64,000 nucleotides of DNA from Caproiciproducens galactitolivorans (GTDB taxonomy: Bacteria; Bacillota; Clostridia; Oscillospirales; Acutalibacteraceae): NCBI RefSeq assembly GCF_026672255.1, contig NZ_JAPOHA010000006.1, positions 142,418 through 206,417 of the forward strand, read 5' to 3'. Position numbers and translations under genes: made by a program. Below are positions 60,188 to 64,000 of the stretch, in pieces. The notes beneath the pieces were generated by a model. The model searched no databases. It saw only the letters and a list, made by a program, of their open reading frames with translations, and was not told where the DNA came from. The first letter of the stretch is position 1, and the number at the start of each line of letters is the position of its first letter.

Positions 60188-60643
60188 ATGGATTCCATCG
60201 ATTTCGACGAATTGATTGCGAACTTATTATGCATCGTCCCACGAATCAACAAAACCTTTTTACGCCCGCTTGAGCAAAAAGCCCTCAGCAACCTTTCTCC
60301 TACGCAGGCGCAAGCCGTCCGCATTTTAGAATCGCACGATTTACTCAGCATGACGCATCTTTCCAATGAAATGGATATTTCCAAACAACAGCTTACAAAA
60401 GTTGTGAATACCTTGGTAGAAAAGGGATATGTAGAACGGGTGCAAGATAAAACCAACCGGCGCCTTGTTTTAATCCGGTTAACCATGTACGGCCGCAGCC
60501 AGATAAAAAAATCGACGCAGCAAGTGGTAGACACGCTTCGGCCCCGCTTCGATCAATTTTCCGATGAAGAGAAAGCCGCCCTGATCCAGTCCACCAATAC
60601 CATGAAAAGAATTATGGAAAAAATGAAGCCTGTAAAAGACTGA
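60188..60643 (+). CDS. MarR-family transcriptional regulator
   Basis: 151 residues. Winged helix-turn-helix core: LSPTQAQAVRILESHDLLSMTHLSNEMDISKQQLTKVVNTLVEKGYVERVQDKTNRRLVLIRLT, in sections, with the DxxNRR wing typical of MarR. N- and C-terminal helices form the dimer. Divergent from the exporter operon and likely its repressor, released by the exported drug or metabolite. AGGTGAAGATAG precedes the ATG. Confidence 0.9.
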   Translation: MDSIDFDELIANLLCIVPRINKTFLRPLEQKALSNLSPTQAQAVRILESHDLLSMTHLSNEMDISKQQLTKVVNTLVEKGYVERVQDKTNRRLVLIRLTMYGRSQIKKSTQQVVDTLRPRFDQFSDEEKAALIQSTNTMKRIMEKMKPVKD

Positions 60644-60683
60644 AAAAGCCGTTTTACAGGTAGAAACAGAACTGTCAAACGCC

Positions 60684-60716
60684 AAAACGCCCGGTGTGAC
60701 CGGGCGTTTTGTTTTA
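60684..60716. terminator. Bidirectional terminator between marR-type and oxidoreductase genes
   Basis: Eleven-pair stem AAAACGCCCGG / CCGGGCGTTTT with loop TGTGA, flanked by T-rich sequence on plus (GTTTTAT). Confidence 0.9.
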
Positions 60717-60744
60717 TATTTTTCCGGATGCTTTCTGCTTCCGG

Positions 60745-61722
60745 TTAATTGATATTCTCAGAAATCCTTTCAAGCAGGCCTAAAACCGTCAGTACCTGTT
60801 CGCGGCTGACATAGGGCGAAGGGATTCCCTTCTTCACGCATTCGATAAAATGGCTTAGCTCCGTAAGATACCAGCCGGTAGACGGAACATTAATTCCGGT
60901 CGGTATTTTTATTTTATCTTCCGTATCAAATACGACCGGTTCGTGATCAAACGGATACGCGGTAACATGCGTCCCGTCATGAATGACCACTGCGTTTTCG
61001 AAATAGACCCTCCAGCGGGCCGTGAAGGGGATGTCCGCGTGGAACCACGCCGCCTCCGCGCAAACATTCAAGTCCTTATAAGAATACTGAAAGCGGTAAT
61101 GTTCCTGATAGGTTCTTTCCTTTCCCGCACAGCTGGTAAAAGAAAAGTCCTCCGGCTCCCCAAACAGGCTGACAATCACGTCAAGATCATGAATATGCAG
61201 ATCAAACGGCAAAAGGCCGCTTTTTTCCCTGTCAAACAGCCATCCGCCCTGCGACCAGCGCGGGCAGGCGGTCAGCCGCTCGAATTCCGCGTCTAAAACC
61301 GGCCCATATTCCCCGCTTTGAACCAGGCTGCGCAGCACCTTGATTTCGTTGGTAAACTGCATCACCTGTGCCACATAAAGCTGCACGCCCTTTGGGGAAG
61401 CGAGGGCATACATTTCTTCCGCATCTTTTTTGTGAAGGGCAATCGGCTTTTCGGTTATAACATGCTTGCCAAGCTCCAGTCCCTCCATAACCTGCTGTTT
61501 GTGCAGAAAAGTCGGAGTGCAGACATCCACCAAGTCGACCGGTTCATTCTGAACCATCTCGGAAATGGTGTCGTACATCGGCAGGCCCCATTCCTCGGCA
61601 CGCTCTTTATCCTGAGAAGATTTTCCCACCACCGCAACAACCCGACAGTCATCGATATGAGCATAATTGCTGTGATGCACCGTGCCCATACCACCGGCGC
61701 CCACAATCCCGATTTTCACCAT
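60745..61722 (-). CDS. Gfo/Idh/MocA-family NAD(P)-dependent oxidoreductase
   Basis: 325 residues. N-terminal Rossmann fold (VKIGIVGAGGMGTVHHSNY) and the EKPIAL motif (GKHVITEKPIALHKKDAEEM) whose Lys is catalytic. The C-terminal alpha/beta domain has GLLPFDLHIHDLDVIVSLFG, the His/Asp site typical of inositol, sugar and amino-sugar dehydrogenases. AGGAG precedes the ATG. Single gene with no transport or sugar genes nearby, so the substrate remains open. Confidence 0.9.
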   Translation of the reverse strand: MVKIGIVGAGGMGTVHHSNYAHIDDCRVVAVVGKSSQDKERAEEWGLPMYDTISEMVQNEPVDLVDVCTPTFLHKQQVMEGLELGKHVITEKPIALHKKDAEEMYALASPKGVQLYVAQVMQFTNEIKVLRSLVQSGEYGPVLDAEFERLTACPRWSQGGWLFDREKSGLLPFDLHIHDLDVIVSLFGEPEDFSFTSCAGKERTYQEHYRFQYSYKDLNVCAEAAWFHADIPFTARWRVYFENAVVIHDGTHVTAYPFDHEPVVFDTEDKIKIPTGINVPSTGWYLTELSHFIECVKKGIPSPYVSREQVLTVLGLLERISENIN

Positions 61723-62158
61723 GTTTGCTACTCCTAACTGTTAAAATACGCATTCCAATTGGAAGCCAAGGTTTTTCATAGAAAGGGCGGAATCCGGTAC
61801 CGCCTGATTGACTTTCCCCGATATTCTTCGAACCATCTTTAGTAAATTCATTTCAATGCCAAAAGGGCATTCGTTTTTTTCCTTCTTTTCAAAGGTTCAA
61901 TAAAAACGCTCTCCCGGCACAGAAACTCGCCGATCTTCTCTTTTATGTACATGTAGCCGATACAGTCGATGCAGGAATTAAATTTCCCCGCTTCACGGCC
62001 CTGCATCGGCCTTTTATTTTCACCGGCTTGTTTTCAGGATACCGTAACAGGATAGCCGCAGCTCCGCAGATTGTCTAAAACAGCTTACTTCGTCCATCGT
62101 TTAGAAGTTCTGCACCCCAAGAACTGAGCCGGCACTAACCCGTTTCAAAGGCGCTTCA
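61723..62158. other. 436-base gap with a frameshifted coding remnant
   Basis: No intact recognised gene. Most of it is a minus-strand remnant (61848-62097). A hairpin AATGCC / GGCATT followed by CGTTTTTTT (61854-61882) could terminate plus-strand transcription, but no plus-strand gene precedes it. Another hairpin (AGTTCT / AGAACT, 62105-62124) follows the VOC gene without a T-run. Confidence 0.45.
61848..62097 (-). pseudogene. Possible frameshifted small gene, unknown family
   Basis: From the ATG at 62097 the frame reads MDEVSCFRQSAELRLSCYG and stops after 25 codons. A second frame overlaps its end and runs to a TGA at 61848, with an ATG at 62006 (MQGREAGKFNSCIDCIGYMY ... then a basic KRRKKTN tail). 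Together they look like one protein of about 85 residues split by a single-base shift. There is no good ribosome site before either ATG. Both could also be chance frames. No family recognised. Confidence 0.3.
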
Positions 62159-62521
62159 TCAATGATTTTCCACAAATTGAATTTTCATACCGTTTGGATC
62201 AAGCACATAAAAGAACTTTGTCTGCGGGTTGGGCTGGAACGGGCCACCCTCGATTTGTATTCCTTTCTGCTGAACCGTTTGCATCATTCGGTCAACAGAA
62301 TCGACTTCGAATCCCCATGAAATATCTTTTCCAATCGCAATCTGCGGCTTTGCTTGATTACAAATCAGCTCTATCTTTGTTTCTCCGCTGCCTAAAAAGG
62401 CGATCTCCGTTCCCGGGCCGGCCTGAAACCTCCGGTTCACTTCCAGCCCGACAAGATCCTGATAAAATTTTATGGACTCCTCTAAATTTTTAACCGTCAA
62501 TGTACTCCAGCAAAATTTCAT
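62159..62521 (-). CDS. VOC-family (glyoxalase/dioxygenase superfamily) protein
   Basis: 120 residues with the paired beta-alpha-beta-beta-beta units of the VOC fold: FCWSTLTVKNLEESIKFYQDLVGLEV in sections, then WGFEVDSVDRMMQTVQQKGI and FYVLDPNGMKIQFVEN. The C-terminal Glu of QFVE is a possible metal ligand. Members include glyoxalase I, fosfomycin-resistance and bleomycin-binding proteins. The specific role is unknown. The start at 62521 follows GGAGAGG; the longer frame is rejected. Confidence 0.88.
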   Translation of the reverse strand: MKFCWSTLTVKNLEESIKFYQDLVGLEVNRRFQAGPGTEIAFLGSGETKIELICNQAKPQIAIGKDISWGFEVDSVDRMMQTVQQKGIQIEGGPFQPNPQTKFFYVLDPNGMKIQFVENH

Positions 62522-62629
62522 GTAATCCTCTCCTTCTATTCTGATTAATATATCATGATCTGCGAAATATATCCACATTTTTAAGATAGAAATCACCGGA
62601 TGCGGGATGAAATATTATGAACTTGTATA

Positions 62630-62676
62630 GAAAACAGGGACCCCGTTTGAAAGCATTTCTTACAAACCAGGTCCCT
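62630..62676 (-). terminator. Terminator of the EamA transporter gene
   Basis: Stem AGGGACC...GGTCCCT extended by GTTTG / CAAAC, followed by GTTTTC on the minus strand. Confidence 0.8.
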
Positions 62677-62696
62677 TGCTTATTGTTTTAGCGTAC

Positions 62697-63659
62697 TCAC
62701 AGAACAGACTGGGGTTCTGATTTTGACTGACCAATTTTCCGCTTTTGTTTTAATTCATGCAGTTTGGGGAACATTACGCCAAATAAAATCAGAACGACCC
62801 CGGCCCAACGCATAAAACTGATTTGCTCGTGTAAAACGACGGAAGACATCAATACGGCAACCGGCAGTTCCACAGCCCCTAAAATGCCTGCCATACTCTC
62901 TCCGATATGCGGTACCCCTACGGCATACAATAAAGGCGGGATGAAAGCGCCGAATGTTCCTAACAGAAAACCGAACAGGATTAGTTTTCCGCCAAAGAAA
63001 TCCTGAAACAGGAAATGCGGCGGGAAAATTACGCACAAAAGGATAAATCCTCCTGTGATCATCCACGCGCTTCGGTAAGCCGGATGGGCGTCCGGCACGG
63101 CCTTCCCGTTAAAGAACACGAACAGGGTGTAAGTGACAGCCGAAAGAAGCCCCAATACGATTCCCGGCATGCTAAGGTGCGTTGAACCCTGTTCCAGCAG
63201 TCCCGCGGCGAATACGGTTCCTCCCAGCAGGATCAACAGCGTCAATACCATGATACGGTTGGGCCGCTGACGGTTGGAAACCGCCTGAATCAGCGTAGTC
63301 ATCCAGGTAAACTGAAACAGTAACACAACTGCCAGCGAAGCCGAATTATAACGAAGCGATTGATAGTAGACCAGACTGGTAGCAACGGTGGACGTTCCGG
63401 CCAGCATCAGGATAAGCCGTTTCTTCCATGTTAAGGGAGTCCTTGTACCATCCGATGCTGAGGACTTTCCTTTCCTGTGGTTATGCCTTTCGTTCATTTT
63501 AATGAGAAAAGCCAAAATCCATGATAAGGCAAATCCCATTAAGAGCTGCGAGCCAACGACTTCCCCAAGCTGATATCCTTCTCCATAGGCCAGTACAACG
63601 ATCGTTGATAAAATTCCATAGCTCATTGCCCCCAGAAAAACTGAGATGAAATACTTCAT
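62697..63659 (-). CDS. EamA-family (DMT superfamily) transporter, predicted purine exporter
   Basis: 320 residues with ten predicted helices in two EamA repeats (helix starts MKYFISVFLGAMSYGILSTI; ILGAVELPVAVLMSSVVLHEQISF near the end, with the conserved Glu/Pro of repeat 2). Family members export amino acids, nucleobases, sugars or other metabolites. The start is the ATG at 63659 after AGGAGG; the longer frame runs into the riboswitch terminator. A purine riboswitch with a ligand-dependent antiterminator layout lies directly upstream, so guanine or a related purine is the probable cargo (inference). No other gene in the unit. Confidence 0.87.
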   Translation of the reverse strand: MKYFISVFLGAMSYGILSTIVVLAYGEGYQLGEVVGSQLLMGFALSWILAFLIKMNERHNHRKGKSSASDGTRTPLTWKKRLILMLAGTSTVATSLVYYQSLRYNSASLAVVLLFQFTWMTTLIQAVSNRQRPNRIMVLTLLILLGGTVFAAGLLEQGSTHLSMPGIVLGLLSAVTYTLFVFFNGKAVPDAHPAYRSAWMITGGFILLCVIFPPHFLFQDFFGGKLILFGFLLGTFGAFIPPLLYAVGVPHIGESMAGILGAVELPVAVLMSSVVLHEQISFMRWAGVVLILFGVMFPKLHELKQKRKIGQSKSEPQSVL

Positions 63660-63699
63660 TGATTCCCCTCCTGATAAATACAAAAAACTCTGAATACGC

Positions 63700-63750
63700 A
63701 AAAAAATCCTAACTACCGATAAAGTAAAACGTTTATCTGCGTAGTTAGGA
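63700..63750 (-). terminator. Riboswitch expression-platform terminator
   Basis: Minus-strand TCCTAACTAC (63741-63750) pairs with GTAGTTAGGA (63707-63716). An inner GATAAA / TTTATC helix and seven U follow. The first arm is also the P3, J3/1 and P1 3' side of the upstream aptamer, so aptamer and terminator exclude each other. Confidence 0.9.
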
Positions 63751-63808
63751 AGTTAAGGCTCCCTGTAGAAACCCCCGCCCTTACCTGTTCGCGGGGTTAT
63801 ACGTGAGA
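63736..63808 (-). ncRNA. Purine riboswitch aptamer, guanine class
   Basis: Read on the minus strand, the core elements of the purine aptamer are present. J1/2 is TATAA. P2 is CCCCGC / GCGGGG (63791-63796 with 63773-63778). J2/3 is TTTCTAC. P3 is AGGGAG / CTTCCT with L3 CCTTAA. J3/1 is ACT, where C matches C74 of guanine-binding members. P1 is short (CGTA / TACG, perhaps extended by TCT / AGA after a small bulge). L2 (12 bases) is about five bases longer than usual but ends GTAAGG, so the GG-CC loop-loop contact with L3 is possible. Ligand type is inferred from C74. Confidence 0.8.
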
Positions 63809-63834
63809 ATATTCTATTTTGCGGCACTTGCTTT

Positions 63835-63863
63835 ATCATACCGAAAAAGTAAGTTTATGTCAA
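63835..63863 (-). promoter_or_regulatory. Promoter of the riboswitch-EamA transcript
   Basis: Minus-strand TTGACA (63858-63863), 17-base spacer and TATGAT (63835-63840). The start point falls about 20 bases before the aptamer. Confidence 0.85.
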
Positions 63864-63905
63864 CCCATAATCGGGCGCTGAAGAACATTTATATGTGCAT
63901 GGAAA

Positions 63906-63946
63906 CAAAAAGCCAAAAATAGAGGGACATCTAAACAGATGTCCCT
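63906..63946 (-). terminator. Terminator of the rRNA operon
   Basis: Ten-pair stem AGGGACATCT / AGATGTCCCT with loop of four, followed on the minus strand by CTATTTTTGGCTTTTTG, just after the 5S 3' end. Confidence 0.9.
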
Positions 63947-63956
63947 TACCAGTTGA

Positions 63957-64000
63957 TGTTGGCGCCTACCTATTGTTCCGGGCCGTTGCCAGCCAAGTAT
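63957..64000 (-). rRNA. 3' end of a 5S rRNA gene (cut by the window edge)
   Basis: The minus strand reads ACTTGGCTGGCAACGGCC, then CCGG...AATAGGTAGGCGCCAAC, the conserved 3' part of bacterial 5S rRNA (helix IV/V region and closing stem). It is followed at once by a strong terminator. The rest of the gene, and presumably 23S and 16S, lie beyond the right edge. No tRNA gene is seen between it and the terminator. Confidence 0.8.

Noticed and set aside
1..64000. Insertion sequences, prophage, CRISPR arrays, tRNA genes
   Set aside because: No transposase, integrase, phage structural gene, regular repeat-spacer array or tRNA cloverleaf was found on reading both strands by eye. A tRNAscan or Infernal run would be decisive for small RNAs.

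Overview
The window looks like chromosomal DNA of a low-to-moderate GC, Gram-positive anaerobe of the Clostridia; an oscillospiral or ruminococcal lineage is my inference, and no marker gene settles it. The signs are strong AGGAGG-type ribosome sites before almost every gene, ATG/GTG/TTG starts, TTGACA-N17-TATAAT promoters, FeoAB with a FeoB-associated Cys-rich peptide, an aspS-gatCAB operon, a Bce-type peptide-sensing module, a SipW/TasA-type surface operon, a CIRCE element, and no respiratory genes. I saw no insertion sequence, prophage, CRISPR array or tRNA gene. The only rRNA is the 3' end of a 5S gene at the right edge.

Layout. 1-10.6 kb: a cut-off secreted protein, a Dabb protein, an MFS transporter, an orphan protein, an APC permease, the iron-uptake operon feoA-feoB-feoB-associated peptide behind a DtxR-like operator, L-lactate dehydrogenase, an M29 aminopeptidase, and an operon of an AlkD-like glycosylase and a YgjP-type metalloprotease. 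10.6-15.2 kb: a Bce-type two-component and ABC module with a separate bceAB-type promoter carrying a perfect TTACA-N4-TGTAA palindrome. 15.3-22.5 kb: asparaginase, a chemoreceptor, a FadR-type regulator with ilvD (shared GACATC operator motif), and a secreted family I.5 lipase. 22.9-35.7 kb: a PAP2 phosphatase/lipid kinase pair, a ComFB protein with an orphan ParA, an esterase, a diguanylate cyclase, a YhaO/YhaN-like nuclease/ATPase pair, a second lipid kinase, and Hsp20 under CIRCE.

35.9-43.3 kb: a six-gene minus-strand surface operon of a 1244-residue double-VWA protein, a SipW-type signal peptidase, three TasA/camelysin-like proteins and a wall-anchor-type protein. It reads as a self-contained secretion and assembly unit for a surface fibre or adhesin. 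43.6-47.7 kb: a flippase, then two ECF S components divergent from a MocR/PdxR-type regulator, probably vitamin B6 salvage. 47.7-54.0 kb: pepT, then aspS-gatC-gatA-gatB. 54.1-64 kb: a nitroreductase, an amidase_3 enzyme, a MarR-controlled MacAB-like exporter with a TolC-like protein, an oxidoreductase, a frameshifted remnant, a VOC protein, and an EamA transporter behind a purine (guanine-class) riboswitch arranged as an ON switch. A terminator and the 3' end of a 5S rRNA gene lie at the edge.

The observations most worth following are the guanine-class ON riboswitch before a DMT-type exporter, the SipW/TasA/VWA surface operon, the MarR-regulated tripartite-like exporter in a presumably single-membrane cell, the PdxR-type/ECF pair, and a possible c-di-GMP group (diguanylate cyclase, ParA, ComFB).
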